A DNA stretch of 64,000 nt from Rutidosis leptorrhynchoides (lineage: Eukaryota > Streptophyta > Magnoliopsida > Asterales > Asteraceae), in NCBI RefSeq assembly GCF_046630445.1, contig NC_092333.1:338881001-338945000 (forward strand), read 5' to 3'. This document shows, piece after piece, positions 12,903 through 27,328 of the stretch. The stretch's first letter is position 1. Every line of letters begins with the position of its first letter. The translations under genes and the position numbers were made by a program. Under the pieces are notes generated by a model. It worked only from the letters and a program-made list of their open reading frames with translations. It was not told where the DNA came from and searched no databases.

Positions 12903-13547
12903 TTATATGTTCATTTTGTATATAAAAATATTAAATTTTGTTATGTTATATGTGTTAAATATATATATATATATATGTATGTATTTCATTTGTTTATCGA
13001 AACAGTAGTCTTAATTATATTAAGCTAACATTAGTAAAAAAATAATGGTAATAACATTAATAATATACTTATGTTAATAATAACTCTATTAGTGATAATA
13101 ACAATGATATTAATAGTAATACTTGTAAAAATATTAATGTTACTATTTATAGTATTAATGATTTAATAATAATAATAATAATAATAACTACTTTATTAAA
13201 AATGATAATATTAATGATAATAATGATATTGTTAATAATAATACATTTGTTTAATAGCAATAATAATAATACTAATAGTCACAAAAATGATACTATTACA
13301 AATATTAATGGGATTAATAATAATAATATCAATAATTGATCCTTAATACTTGTATTAATAATACTTGGTAAAATTAATAATATTAATGATAATACTAGTA
13401 ATGATAATATTAGTGATAATAATAATTATACCTTTTATCTTTGTATTTAATAACAATCATGATCAAAAATAATATTATATTAGTAACTATAATAAGAATA
13501 ATAATAATAACAATAATAATCATAGTAATAACAATAATGATAATCAA

Positions 13548-13548
<1 letters not shown>

Positions 13549-13624
<76 letters not shown>
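13549..13624. repeat. (TAA)n microsatellite
   Basis: Counterpart of 5240-5326 in the 5' LTR of B1. Confidence 0.95.
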
Positions 13625-13626
<2 letters not shown>

Positions 13627-13677
13627 CTATAAATAAAAGGCTACCTTAATTAGAATGAGTAAAAAGAAAGAAACTGT

Positions 13678-13747
13678 CCAAGCCGGGACTTGAACCCGCG
13701 ACCTCTCGTTCCCCATCATCACTCTCTAACCACTACTCTGTTGGTGA
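13678..13747 (-). other. tRNA-like sequence inside the B1 5' LTR
   Basis: Same block as 5381-5450, with one visible change in box B on the minus strand (GGGTTCAAGTCCCGG instead of GGGTTCGAGTCCCGG). The D-arm-like AGTGGTTAGAG is kept. The T-run downstream is split by a C. Confidence 0.6.
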
Positions 13748-15245
13748 CTTTCTGTTTTAAAACCGATTCAAATTTGTTTAACCTTAATATGTCGTCTTTA
13801 ACTTTCTTCCTCAGGTACCAGTCGACCAGAGATCCAACTCTCTCTCAAACCTTTTATTAAACCTAATTACTAACTAACCATTTGTGTTTGTTTATATTTA
13901 AAGAAAATGAAAAACAAATTGAATAAATAAGAACAGGTTTGCTGTTCGAGAAAAGAAGAACAAAAAAAAAACTCAATAATGGATTTTGAAATTAAGATTG
14001 TTTTAGAAAAATGTTATAACATAACTTGTATTGAAAATGCTTCATATAAACTTTACAAATTATCAATTTAACATCATCTATAACAGATAATTTAAATTTG
14101 ATCGAAGAACAATTTTTGACTTATTAAAACTAAAACTTTGACTCAGAAATTAACACTCAATTTAAAGATTTGGAGGCTGAATTTTTACAGGAAGTTCGTT
14201 CATAAGATTCCTAACATCACTATATTTATATATTTTGAAATGGAATTCGAATTGGAGTTATTGTTAATCACAGTCATAAATACGATGAACTTGAAATCAA
14301 ATCTGAATTTTTAGAATGTTTTATACCACAATTACAGAATGAAAAAGGTTATGAATCATCTTTAGAAGCTTTCTGAATCTTTAATTTAAATTGAAACCTC
14401 AAATCGAATTCGAATTTTATTATGAACGATTCCTTTGACTTTTGAAATCAAGACTTTGACTCCAAAATTTGATCTTGATATTAAAAATTTGAAGTTGAAA
14501 ACTTACAGATATGTTACTTAGATCATTCACAATAGAACTGCATTTCCAAATTTTGAATTAAATTTGTAGTTGTGGTTTTTGGAGAGATGACCCAATAACA
14601 GAGGATAAACATTCCAGTTTTTATTAAATTTTTTTTATTTCGTGAATGCTCTCAGTAATTTAATGGATTGATATATTACTTAATGGAATTCAAAGTTGTT
14701 GTGTAGTGAGGGTGGATTTGGATGTGTAATGAATTGTAGACATGAAGTACTCTTAATTCCAATCAAGTGAAAAAAAATAAAGCAAGTGAATAACTTTAAC
14801 TATTTTGTATGTATATTGAATTGAAATAGTCTGTAATCCCGATCCAAGACAAGAGTACAGATTTTTGATTGTGATGTAAATCTGATTTCATTATAAAAAT
14901 AATAAGATATAATAAAGGTAAATAAGATAATGATAATGATAATAATAAAAATGATGATTTTTAGTAATGATAATAATAATAATTATCGTAATATTAATTA
15001 AAAATCATAATAATATTGATATTGATAATGATAATAATAAGATTTAATGATAATATAGCCAATTAAATGTATCTAATTTCATATATACATTATATATAAT
15101 AATATCAATAGTAACGATATTAACCTTAATATTAATTAATATTAATAATAATAATGAAGTAATAACAGTAATATATCAACTATATTTTTAACTTGCAATT
15201 ATGTTTAAGCTATTAATATTACATAATATTAATCATGTACTGTTT

Positions 15246-15349
<104 letters not shown>

Positions 15350-15624
15350 ACATATAATATCTATACTTGTGATATGCATTCCAATATACATATCACAATA
15401 ATTTATTTATAGAAATCACATATATTTATATTTATATATAGCTTTATTTTAATATCCATTTATTATTTTGCATATTAATTTACATACTTAATCTAATTTA
15501 TCAAATTGTATCTTATTATTTTAATTTATTATATATGCCTATGTTTATATTTATCTATCTATTTATTTACAACATTTGTTCGTGAATCGTCGAGAATAGT
15601 CAAGGTCAATTGAATATGAAAATA

Positions 15625-16592
15625 GTCAATTGAATTGATATCCTCCTGATGTTGATTTGTTGTTGAATTTGCAACCTGCATAATCTGAATCACTGTAAAC
15701 TACAAGATCAAACTTTTCATCGTTAGAATACCATATGCCAAGATTAGGAGAATAAGAGATAACGTAAAATCCTTTTAGCAGTTGTAAGGTGAACTGTGTT
15801 CGGATTAACTTGGTATCGAGCACAGAGACATGTCGCGAACATTATATCCGGCTTTAACGCAGTAAGATACATGAGCGATCCGATGATTGCTCGATAGTAA
15901 GTTGGATCAACAGGTTCCCCTTCAGAATCTAAAGAAATTCCATGATTAACTGCTAATGGGATAGAAACTGGACGTTCTTGAGTCATACAGAACAGTTCTA
16001 GTATATCATTCACATATTTTGCTTGGTGCAGAAAGATCTCGTTATCTGTTTGTTCGACTTTCAATCCAAGAAAATAATGTAACAGACCCAATTTGCTCAT
16101 TTCGAATTCATCCTTCATAACCTGCTCGAACTCATCGACCAGTTCCTGCTTAGTAGAACCGAAAATGATATCGTCAACATAAATATGGACCAAGATAATG
16201 TCGTCACCTTGTACTTTATTGAACAGAGTACAGTTTACCATGCCCATTTGATATGCTTTTTCGATAAGATAACTAGATAAACGCCCATACCAAGAACGTG
16301 GGGCTTGATGTAGTCCATAAAGGGCTCTCCGTAAATGGTAAACTTTGTCAGGATGAAGAAGATCTTCAAAACCCGGTGGTTGATTGACATATACTCTTTC
16401 ATTTAGCTTGCCATAAAGAAAAGCACTCTTGACATCCATCTGATAAACTTTGAATTTCATGAATGAAGCGAATGCCAAGAAAATAAGAATTGCTTCCAAT
16501 CTGGCAACAGGAGCAAAAACTTCATCTTAGTCGAATTCTGGATCTTGCTGATAAATCTTTGCTACTAACCTAGCCTTGTTACGAATAACATT
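15625..16592 (-). pseudogene. Copia-1 pol: reverse transcriptase and start of RNase H
   Basis: The minus-strand product has the Ty1/copia RT signatures in order: [31 protein letters not shown], the catalytic YVDDIIFGS (about 16170-16181), then [14 protein letters not shown]. After a frameshift near 15800 comes the RNase H start, VVYSDSDYAGC and KSTSGGYQF. The gene stops at the junction with the B1 LTR (15624), so most of RNase H, the 3' end and the LTR are lost. A stop interrupts the frame just before [13 protein letters not shown]. The upstream part of the same gene continues at 40389 on the far side of element B2. The family is certain and the copy is dead. Confidence 0.9.
16588..16592. other. 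Target-site duplication ACATT (left) of B2
   Basis: ACATT precedes the TG end of B2 at 16593 and recurs at 40389-40393 after its CA end. The uninterrupted site can be read in Copia-2 near 45260 (aataacattgcca). Confidence 0.9.
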
Positions 16593-17556
16593 TGAAATGC
16601 CCCGTTCATATCGATTATAAACGTTACATTATAATTGATTTCATTGCGAGGTATTTGACCTCTATATGATACATTTTACAAACACTTTTTCGTTTTTAAA
16701 AGACAAATTTTCATTACAACGAAATTTGACACGTATGCATACCATTTCAAAATATCCAAACTATAAATGACCTAATCTGTCATTTACTTAATAATAATCT
16801 TTATTGAACTCAACGACTTGAATGCAACGTCTTTTGAAATATGCCATGAATGACTCCAAGTAATATCTTTAAAATGAGCAAATGCACAACGAAAGATTTC
16901 TTTAATACCTGAGACTAAACATGCTTTCAAGTGTCAACCAAAAGGTTGGTGAATTCATTAGTTTATCATAATCATTCATTTTCATCATTTTAATAGACCA
17001 CAAGATTTCCAGATATTTAATTGTACACGTAACCCGAGTACAAAATAATACGTGTAACTCGCGAATTAAAAATCATTCATATGGTGAACGCTTGATAATC
17101 GAACTAACAGGATGCATATAGAATATCCCCATCATTCCGGGACTCTCATCGGATATGATAATCGAAGTACTAAAGCATTCGTAACCCGAATGGGACGTGT
17201 CAAGGTCCATAGATCTATCTTTCGGATTCGCGTCAATTGTTGGCAATTATAATAAACACCAATTCTTAGGCTACCGAGCTAAAAAGGGGTATATTCGATT
17301 TCGATAATCCAACCATAGAATGTAGTTTCGATTACTTGTGTCTATTTCGTCAAACATTTATAAAAGTAGCGCGTGTATTCTAAGTCCCAAAAATATATAT
17401 TGCAAAAGAATTTAAAAAGGGAGCAAATGAACTCACGATACAATATTTTGTAGTAAAAATATTCATTTTGACGATACTGAACAATGCAGGGTTGGTCTCG
17501 GATTCACGAACCTATATCATTTGTATATATATTAATATATATCCTTGTAATTGAAC

Positions 17557-17600
<44 letters not shown>

Positions 17601-18143
17601 AATGATATAATTTTTATATTAGTAACTTATATATTTCATTATTAATATATATTCATTTTTATATATATAAATTTTGTTATGTTATATGTATTAAATATTT
17701 TATATATATATGTATTTCATTTGTTTGTTAAAATAGTAATTATAATAATACCAAAATAATATTAGTAGTGATTAAAATAATAATAATGATAATACTAGTA
17801 TTAATGATAATGATAATAATATTAATGATTATATTAATAATAATATTAATGTTAGTTTTAATAATAAATCTTATAATAATGATAATAACAGTAATTTTTA
17901 ATAAAATGAAAAGTTCATTAATAATGATAATGAAAATAATAATTTTTATAATAATAAATAATACTTAATAATAATTATTATTATAGCAATTTCATTACTA
18001 GTGATAATATTAATAACAATACTTATGTTAATCATAATCATAATCTTCATGTTTAATTTCTAAACTAATAACTAAAGCTTCTATAACATTAATTCGTAAT
18101 CCTAATCATAATAATAATAGTAATACTTATATTAATAATAATC

Positions 18144-18182
<39 letters not shown>

Positions 18183-20375
18183 TTTAGTGATAATACTAGT
18201 ACTAGTAATGATAATGATATTAATATTAATGATAATAACAATAATACTTGGTAATAATAATAATATTAGTAATAACAATATTAATAATAATTATACTTAC
18301 TATAATCATAATAATAATAATAAGTGATAAATAATAACATTAATAATTATAGTACTAATTATAATAACAATAATAATTTTAATAATAATTTTGGTAATGA
18401 AATATACCTTCAAAAGCTTTTCTAAAAAAAAAAAATTGGCCTGAACCGGGCTCGAACTCGTGACCTCTAGCTACACCGTCAACACCCTAACCAATGTTCT
18501 GCTTGATACCTTTCTGTTTTAATTTACACTATAAATTTATTTAAACCAAATTTCTGTTTGTTCCTTCTTCTTCTTCAAACTGAGATCGAGGACAACATCA
18601 ATAGCAGTGAATCAATGATTCGGTTTAGGATTTGCAAATGAAATAGAAACAACCTGAATGTGGTTGATCTTGATTAAAAGAAAGAAAAAAAAATGTAAAC
18701 AGCAACAGCAGTAGCAGTCTTTCACGAAGAACACAAGAACTCAAACATTGATGATGAATTTAAGACGGTTTCAGATGATAATTACAGCATGAATTATGTA
18801 GCAAATCCTTCCTAAAACCTTCGGAGATCATCAATTACACCAGGAACATCATCTAAACTACGAATTTGAATTAACAAGAAACAGTTGACTTTTTTTTGTT
18901 TGAACTGTGACTTCTAAATTCGGAATCAATCGGATGAATTAGGATCTGTAGTTTTGTAGGTAATTCGACTATATGATTTCTAACACAACTGCATATTTAG
19001 ATTTTGATAATTGACATGGTATTGATCTATTGATGAAAACAGTTCACAAAGAAAAAAGATGAACTCATTTTTAAATTATTTTGGGTTTGATTCTGATTGA
19101 CAACAGCTAAAGGCAGTATATAACGGATGATAAAGATGATGAACGAATAATTGGAGCAGTAAACATGATACGATCGATTGTTGGGTAGTGATGGTGGTCG
19201 ACAGAAACAAATTCTCCAACAGGAGATGAAGATAAAAATATAAATCAGATTGAGATGGATAACAGATTTGCGTAAAATATCTGCTTTTATAAATTATATT
19301 TTCTATTAATAATTAATAAATATAAACTTATTAATAATAATATTGTCATTATTAATAATAATAATAATACATAATAATAATAATAATAGTATTAATAACT
19401 TTGATAATAATAATTATTAATAATAATGTTAATAATGATATTAATGATATTAATAATATTGATTATTATATTAATAATAATAATACAAATATAATGATAA
19501 TTATAATAATAATTATAAAAATGATAATAATAATCTTATAAATGATACTAATAACAATACTAATTAAAATAATATTATTAATGATATTAATAAATATAAT
19601 AACTTGTACATATCAAATTTTATATATAAATATATATATAAATATATATAATTTATATGAGAAGTAATAATATTATTAATACAAATAATAATATTAATTT
19701 TAACAATAATAATAATGATAGTAATGATAATAATATTAATATAACAATTATATTCAAACTTGTAATTAAATTTAATATAATACAATTTATTAATTATATC
19801 ATATTTACATATTTATTTATACACAATTGTTCGTGAATCGTCGGGAGTAGTCACAAGGTAATTATTGTAAAACATGTTTTGAAAAAAAAAAATTAAACAG
19901 GAATCTCCACTAACTTTTGTCTAGTTCCCGTTAATTGACACATTTGTTCTTACTTGTAAATCACTTTACCATTTATTCCGAATACCGTTAAAAAGAAACG
20001 ATTTCTCAAATCAACGCGGACCTCACAATAGAGACCCGTAATCATATCACAATGTATCTGATAATTCAATAATTTGATATTATCTTTCAATTCCGTCGAT
20101 AAATATATTAAACATATATTGAATCAAATACGTCCATGTAAAGTATTATACATCTAATACTTTGTTATCGTTTTCAATTAATATAACTATATATTATATA
20201 TACACATCTATATACACATAAATGTTCGTGAATAGTCGAGCACACTCAAAGGGTAAATAAATATATGAACACAGTTCAAAGTTTTTGAGATTTCAACATT
20301 ACAGACTTTAATTATCATGTCGAAAACATATAAAGATTAAGTTTAAATTTGTTCAGAAATTTCCGGGTTGTCACA
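16593..20375 (-). repeat. 3' LTR of B2 (3.8 kb)
   Basis: It starts TGAAATGCCCCG and ends TTGTCACA, followed by the same junction (gtacctaccc) as in B1. It holds the tRNA-like block 18438-18510, the inverted 11-mers GATTCACGAAC (17501-17511) and GTTCGTGAATC (19829-19839) with a third diverged copy at 20224-20234, and dense TAA/TTA repeats. No gene. Confidence 0.88.
18438..18510 (-). other. tRNA-like sequence inside the B2 3' LTR
   Basis: A diverged form of the B1 block. On the minus strand it has TTGGTTAGGG (D-arm-like), then GAGTTCGAGCCCGG (box B-like), and immediately downstream a run of about a dozen T (plus-strand A-run at about 18424-18435). Confidence 0.5.
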
Positions 20376-23300
20376 GTACCTACCCATTAAAGAAATTTCG
20401 TCCCGAAATTTGATTGGGATGGTCATGGCTGATAATAAGTATGTTTTCATGACGCATACAAGCTGAAATTTAGAATTTTATCATCATCGAGTAATATAGA
20501 CAAAACAATTTGATTTTTATGAAGAGTACGAATGAAGCTATCACAAAAGAGTGTAATGAGTAAATGTAGATTCGTCATATCTTTTGACGTAGATAGGATT
20601 GATTTCCAGAGTTCAAGGGATTTGGAGAAAATCTTTGTAATAAGATTTGATTCTTTGATAATTAAGGAAATTAGGATCCTCTTTGGTTAAATACGATGAT
20701 CTGTCTCGATTTCTCTGTTGGATTTTTCGCTATAAATCCACTTCCTTCGTTTCCTCATTTCCACAGCTCACACCTTCTATTCTTCCTCCCTCAATTAATA
20801 CTTTAAAGCATTTGTCAATATGCTCCATCTAGTTCTGATTCTTGATATACTCCTAACTTTCATATCTGTCATTCTTCTTTTTCATTTGCCATTGAAAGAA
20901 TCTATTTACTTCTACTATACTCTTGGTTTTATAGTGTTTTTAGTTATCCCATGTCTTTATATTGCTATATTCATTGATATACACGGTTTGTAATTGTTGT
21001 TGGGTTTTATTTCTTCCCTTATATTTCGATGTCTCTGCTTCTGTCTTCTATAATCATTGTCATCCACAATTAATGCTCTCTTCTATTTGCTGCGATTTTT
21101 ACCCCCATTTCTATTTCGGAGCTTCATTCTTTTGCTTTCTCTTCGCAAGTAATGATCCAGAATTCGTAGGTATGGAGTATCGAATGAACATGACTAATGT
21201 TCTAAGAGAGAGATTGTAATAGCATGATCTTGATTAGTTAACTTACCAGAATTTAAGAGAAAAGATAGAACTATCAAGAAATTATGTTCTTGATATGTTT
21301 ATATATTAGATAGAATGTAAGAGTCGTGTAACATGGCACATGATGACATTATGGTCTGTGAATCATCACGTTTCATTAGAAACTCAGCATAACTTACTAT
21401 AATATAATCACGTTGATCAAGTGTCATTATATTATACTAACTCATGCTTCAGTTCTCAACACTACTTCAAAAACATTCATATTTTAATTTAGAATCTTTC
21501 AGATTTCAGAAACTAAAACAGTATCTTTTATGATGTAACGCAGATAGTGCGAAGAGATACATGATTTCAGATAAGATTAGTTATGAAATATCTTCAGAAA
21601 TATCGAGGATATTTATAATAAAAGATATGATGATATCTTAGAATTTCTAATATCGATGGATGATGATGAAGATTGTCCGTAAAAGTGTAGAGTCAGGAGC
21701 AAGGTATTCGTTAACGACTTCAACAGATACTGAATCATTTGGATTCTTTGAAGGTAGATTTAGTCTTTGTGATTTGTCCACAGCCTCCTTCGTGGTTTGC
21801 TCAATCCGTTTTTCAGTACCAAATCTTCTCTTTTTCTAAGCTTTGCCAACACACTATTCTTTATCATCAAATTTTTGGCTGTTAAGGTCATTTACAGTTT
21901 TTGCTGATTCATCAGTATTTTTCAAAATTTTGAGAACTAGTTCGCAGTTTAGGGTGTTTTTCAGAAACTTCACATTCGAAGTATATAAGTCTTGGAGGTA
22001 GATGTTATATGTATATATATATAACTATTGGCGTAGAATCGTTGCGAGATTCGAAAGACTGATTGCTAATTCTCGGTAGTTGGTATGACAATTATTGTTA
22101 TAAGATGTATATGAGTAAATGATGGGGTTTCGATAAGTATAATGATTTTTCGGAAAGTCCTAGATCAATATGGTTGTTGGTAAGGTTACTGCTAATGTGG
22201 TGCAATATAAACGGTTCCCTGGTAACAATGACATACAGGGCAACGTATATATCAAGGTTATAATAAGGCTAATCCGGATGTAAATTGATTTTGCTGGAGG
22301 TGTAACAAAATTGACTATTTTTGAAAGGAATTGCAAAGTTATTTTTGCTAATAAATGCCAAAGGTCTGACACGGATACGTGTTAAACTATGACTTTGGTT
22401 TCGAGAGTTTTTCAGATGCAAGACTGTGGGTAATATGTGGTTGGATCATTATCTCGATTGTTCCTTATTTGAAGTGTCTTCAGGAATCTCGAAGGGTTTG
22501 AACACAGATTGTAATCGTTAATATATATATATATATATATATGATGTCCCAGAATTTTGAATGATACGAATATTTTTCTGGGTAGAAGTGATGTTCTAGC
22601 ACAATTTTGAAGTCAAAGTATAACTTTGAAATATGTAGAGATTTAAGAGTGATGTCTCCTGTTGAGTCTTGACTTAGATTCTGATCTGTCAAAATTAGAA
22701 TATGTAATTGAATTTTAATGAGATCGGTTATTTTGATTTCTATGAAATAATGTATATCGTTGTGAAAGTAGTGAGTATAGTTGATGATTTGCTGAATTAG
22801 GTTCGAAGAATGTAATATATTAATTGTGAATTTATATATCTCTTGGGTATTACCTACCCGTTAAAAAAATTTCCCAAGTAATATTTTGGTACAGGAGATT
22901 TTTTATTACAGTCTTTATGAAAATAAATGTTTTTCTTCAGATGTGATACAGATTTAATGAGTTAATATTAAATTAAACTCATTTGATTTTTGACTTGAAC
23001 TAGAAATGAATAATCTCTGATATTAGAGATTACATAATCTTCGCGGAGTATTTCACTAATGTAATCAATACTTCATTGTTTATTTTTATTGATATTCTTT
23101 GGTGAAAGATGTTTATGCTCGTGGAATTCTTATGAATTTTGCAAGATAAGAATGATGATTTCTAGAGGTTTTCTAGTATATTGAAAATTAAAGTGTAAAA
23201 TCAACATGAAATTGAATAATACACTTGGTTTATTATAAAATGAAATTCATTGAATTGAAACAGAGATCGTAGTTAATGATGGTTAAGTTGTCAAGGAAGG

Positions 23301-23454
23301 ATGTACATCTTAGCATATTAGTAATATGAATTCAACCGAGTAGTATCTACCCTTATTTAATTCATACATAATAACTTAGTACGAAAAGATATATGATGGT
23401 TTCAAAATTTATATATATAAGATATACATATAAATTCTTCAGAGAAAAATTGAG

Positions 23455-24215
23455 TTAATACTTCATAACTCACAACAACAACAACAACGGTACCCAATAC
23501 CACGTGAGTGGTGTATGGGGGAGGTGAGATGTAGACAATCCTTCCCTTACCCGAGGATAAAAACAAGTCATTTCTCCACCCAGAAAAGTAGAGAAAGTCA
23601 TCCTTCTCTTTATTCGGCGGATAAAGAGATTGCTTCCGAGTGGACCTCCGGCCTATTTTTTTTTTAATAAAAAATAGTAAAATAAAATTATAAATAAAAT
23701 TGAGACGCCATGAAAATGGTAGAATCAAATTTTCATGGGTTTAAAAGCCTGTCTGGAAATCAATTTAGGCTCTAAACGGCAGTCAAGACGCCACTTAATC
23801 GACGTTTGGTGTTACCTCAATAAATAAAGCCAAGGGACCTTGTAAACAGAACTCGAAAGGTATGCCGGGTGGAAGTTGTTGCGCAAGCAAAGAGGCAACT
23901 ACCCGTAATAAACCAAACACCACTCATGCACCTTTACGGAAGACATCCCCGAAGACACACAACTAAAAGAAAACCCCTCAAGCTCATGAGCAAAGAAGGT
24001 CGTCCTCAGCCATAATGACCCTAGGATGCACCAAACGATGCGAGACACACACACACCCACACACCCACCACACACACACGCACCCATCCATACACACCCC
24101 CATACACACACACACACACACCCATAAATACATAAACCTATATACATACCAACGTACCAACATACATCCGTACATAAACATACCTACATACCTGCACGAA
24201 ATTAATACTTCATAA
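23455..24215 (-). mobile_element. RTE-like (LINE or SINE) insertion with (TTG)n tail and 14-bp duplication
   Basis: A 14-bp direct repeat, TTAATACTTCATAA, at 23455-23468 and 24202-24215 brackets about 733 bp (23469-24201). Read on the minus strand the insertion ends in GTTGTTGTTGTTGTTG. Just before that come the blocks ATTGTCTACATCTCACC and CCCCATACACCACTCAC and, further upstream, GGTCCACTCGGAAGCAATC, a 3' end I associate with plant RTE-clade LINEs and the SINEs they mobilise. The other end is a (CA)n-rich stretch (24046-24122). No RT ORF is present. The target duplication and tail are seen; the family name is from memory. Confidence 0.65.
24046..24122. repeat. Degenerate (CA)n tract
   Basis: CA-rich simple sequence inside the RTE-like insertion. 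It produces the His/Thr-rich and Cys/Val/Gly-rich artificial frames on the two strands. Confidence 0.9.
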
Positions 24216-24949
24216 ATCGTTGATACAATATAATCATTGTTGATTCGTAATGATGTCCACGGTGATTGTTGAACTGGCGGAGCTTGTGATGTTATAGGTG
24301 ATGCTAGTGCTGATGATGCTGACGGTACTGATGGTGCTTGTGGTACTTTTAATGCTACTGGTAAAACAAGTCTAGCTTGTAATTCGTGCACCATCCTTGT
24401 TAGGGTTTTTACTCTTCCTTTTATCACCTCGGTCCACATATCTGATTTATGGTTAAGGCTAGAATAGGTAATCTCTAAGACTTTAGAGATTACATAATCG
24501 CCGCAGGATGTTTCTCCAATGAAGTTATGAATCAATACTTCATCGGTTATGGTTGTTGGTACTCCTTGGTATTTATGGTGCGTATGACGTTGATGCTCGA
24601 GGTACAGATTTTGATGTTGAGGTGTGGGATGCGTAAGATCTAGAATTTGAGATAGTATATAGTCATGAGGAGATACCCTGGAAATGAGAGAGAAAATAGT
24701 ATCACGAACAGGTTCGCCGGTAAGTGCTTCAGGTTCTTCGCCAAGAGGGGAATGTGCGGGATGGAAGGGATCACCTTCTTCTTGTCTCCAATGATTAAGT
24801 AGGCTACGAACCCATCCCCAATTCATCCAGAATTGATGATGGCTGATTGGTTGATCCATTCCGGTTACACTGTCTTCGGAGTTCGGGTGAATATCCATAT
24901 CGAAATAGCTGTCAGAGTTTAAGGAATTTCATCTAGATACGGGATCCAT
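24202..24949 (-). pseudogene. Gag-like ORF of element B2
   Basis: A start codon at 24949 (MDPVSR, then an in-frame TGA at codon 7) lies about 390 bp past the primer site, and the frame is open from 24898 (MDIHPNSEDS...). It aligns with the B1 ORF at both ends: the N-terminal MDP start with the Asp/Ser-rich segment, and the helical block GRVKTLTRMVHELQA, followed by a Val/Pro/Ala/Ser tail. At 24202 the frame runs into the RTE-like insertion and picks up about 73 foreign codons (to 23984). The original C-terminus probably lies beyond the insertion at about 23402-23455. Role inferred as gag-type; no recognised domain. Confidence 0.55.
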
Positions 24950-25337
24950 CTTGTATAACTAGGGAGATGATTTTTGATATGAAATAGATTTTAGATTGGT
25001 ACTCTTCAATACATAATTTACATATGTATATATAATACCAAAATTTCATAAATCACGGAGGGATTTTTGAAAGATGTCAGGTAAGGTTTAAAGTAATAGA
25101 TATGATAAGATATGAATTCGTCTGTACACTACGTATGCAATAAATGCGGAAAAACATGTCTAGACTTAAGAATGATAAGCAGGTAATTTCCTAAGGATGA
25201 TAAGCAGATGATTTCCGACTAGAAATGATAAGCAAAACTTTTGACATGCAGACAAGGTCGAGGTCCAGACTCACTAATGTATCTTAATGACTATCTGTTA
25301 GACACACTAATGCAAGACCTGGTTCTCTAAGACCACC

Positions 25338-25349
25338 GCTCTGATACCA
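25338..25349 (-). other. Primer-binding site of B2
   Basis: Minus strand TGGTATCAGAGC, complementary to initiator Met-tRNA, 2 bases from the LTR start at 25352. Confidence 0.85.
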
Positions 25350-26304
25350 ACTGAAATTCCCCGTTCATATCGATTATAAACGTTACATTATAATTGATTT
25401 CATTGCGAGGTATTTGACCTCTATATGATACATTTTACAAACATTGCATTCATTTTTAAAAGACAAATTTTCATTACAATGAAAGTTGACAGGTATGCAT
25501 ACCATTTCACAATATCCAAACTATAAATGACCTAATCTGTCATTTACTTAATAATAATCTTTATTGAACTCAACGACTTGAATGCAACGTCTTTTGAAAT
25601 ATGCCATGAATCACTCCAAGTAATATCTTTAAAATGAGCAAATGCACAACGAAAGATTTCTTTAATACCTAAGAATAAACATGCTTTCAAGTGTCAACCA
25701 AAAGGTTGGTGAGTTCATTAGTTTATCATAATCATTCATTTTCATCATTCTAATAGACCACAAGATTTCCAGATATTTAATTGTACACGTAACCCGAGTA
25801 CAAAATAATACGCGCAACTCGCGAATTAAAAATCATTCATATGGTGAACGCTTGATAACCGAACTAACAGGATGCATATAGAATATCCCCATCATTCCGG
25901 GACTCTCATCGGATATGATAATCGAAGTACTAAAGCATTCGTAACCCGAATGGGACGTGTCAAGGTCCATAGATCTATCTTTAGGATTCGCGTCAATTGG
26001 TGGCAATTATAATAAACGCCAATTCTTAGGCTATCGAGCTAAAAAGGGGTATATTCGATTTCGATAATCCAACCATAGAATGTAGTTTCGATTAATTGTG
26101 TCTATTTCGTCAAACATTTATAAAAGTAGCGCGTGTATTCTCAGTCCCAAAAATATATATTGCAAGAGCAAATGAAACTCACGATACAATATTTTGTAGT
26201 AAAAATATTCATTCGACGATACTGAACAATGCAATGTTGGCCTTGGATTCACGAACCTATATCATTTGTATATATATTAATATATATCCTTGTAATCGAA
26301 CAAT

Positions 26305-26439
<135 letters not shown>

Positions 26440-27255
26440 AATGATATAATTTTTATATTACTAACTTATATATTTCATTATTAATATATATTCATTTTTA
26501 TATATATAAATTTTGTTATGTTATATGTATTAAATATTTTATATATATATATATATATTTCATTTGTTTGTTAAAATAGTAATTATAATAATACCAAAAT
26601 AATATTAGTAGTGATTAAAATAATAATAATGATAATACTAGTATTAATAATAATGATAATAATATTAATGATTATATTAATAATAATATTAATGTTAGTT
26701 TTAATAATAAATCTTATAATAATGATAATAACAGTAATTTTTAATAAAATAAAAAGTTTATTAATAATGATAATGAAAATAATAATTTTTATAATAATAC
26801 ATAATACTTAATAATAATAATTATTACAGCAATTTCATTACTAGTAATAATATTAATAACAATACTTATGTTAATCATAATAATAATCTTCATGTTTAAT
26901 CTCTAAACTAATAACTAAAGCTTCTATAACATTAATTCGTAATCCTAATCGTAATAATAATAGTAATACTTATATTAATAATAATCATAATAATAATAAT
27001 ATTTAGTGATAATACTAGTACTAGTAATGATAATGATATTAATATTAATGATAATAACAATAATACTTGGTAATAATAATAATATTAGTAATAACAATAT
27101 TAATAATAATTATACTTACTATAATCATAATAATAATAATAAGTGATAAATAATAACATTAATAATTATAGTACTAATTATAATTACAATAATAATATTA
27201 ATAATAATTTTGGTAATGAAATATACCTTCAAAAGCTTTTCTAAATTTTTTTTTT

Positions 27256-27328
27256 GCCAAGAACCGGGCTCGAACTCGTGACCTCTAGGTAAATCGTCAA
27301 CTCCCTAACCAATGTTCTGCTTGATACC
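27256..27328 (-). other. tRNA-like sequence inside the B2 5' LTR
   Basis: Same block as 18438-18510 with a few changes. Here the flanking homopolymer is a T-run on the plus strand (27246-27255) rather than an A-run, so the downstream oligo-T of the sister LTR is not conserved. Confidence 0.45.

Larger units (their letters stand above)
20376..25351 (-). mobile_element. B2 internal region without pol
   Basis: It mirrors the B1 internal region in order and in several conserved non-coding blocks (about 20390-20560, 21080-21200 and 21520-21830). It carries the gag-like ORF near the primer site and an RTE-like insertion at 23469-24201. No RT, protease or integrase motif is seen in six frames, so B2 is judged non-autonomous. 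Confidence 0.7.
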
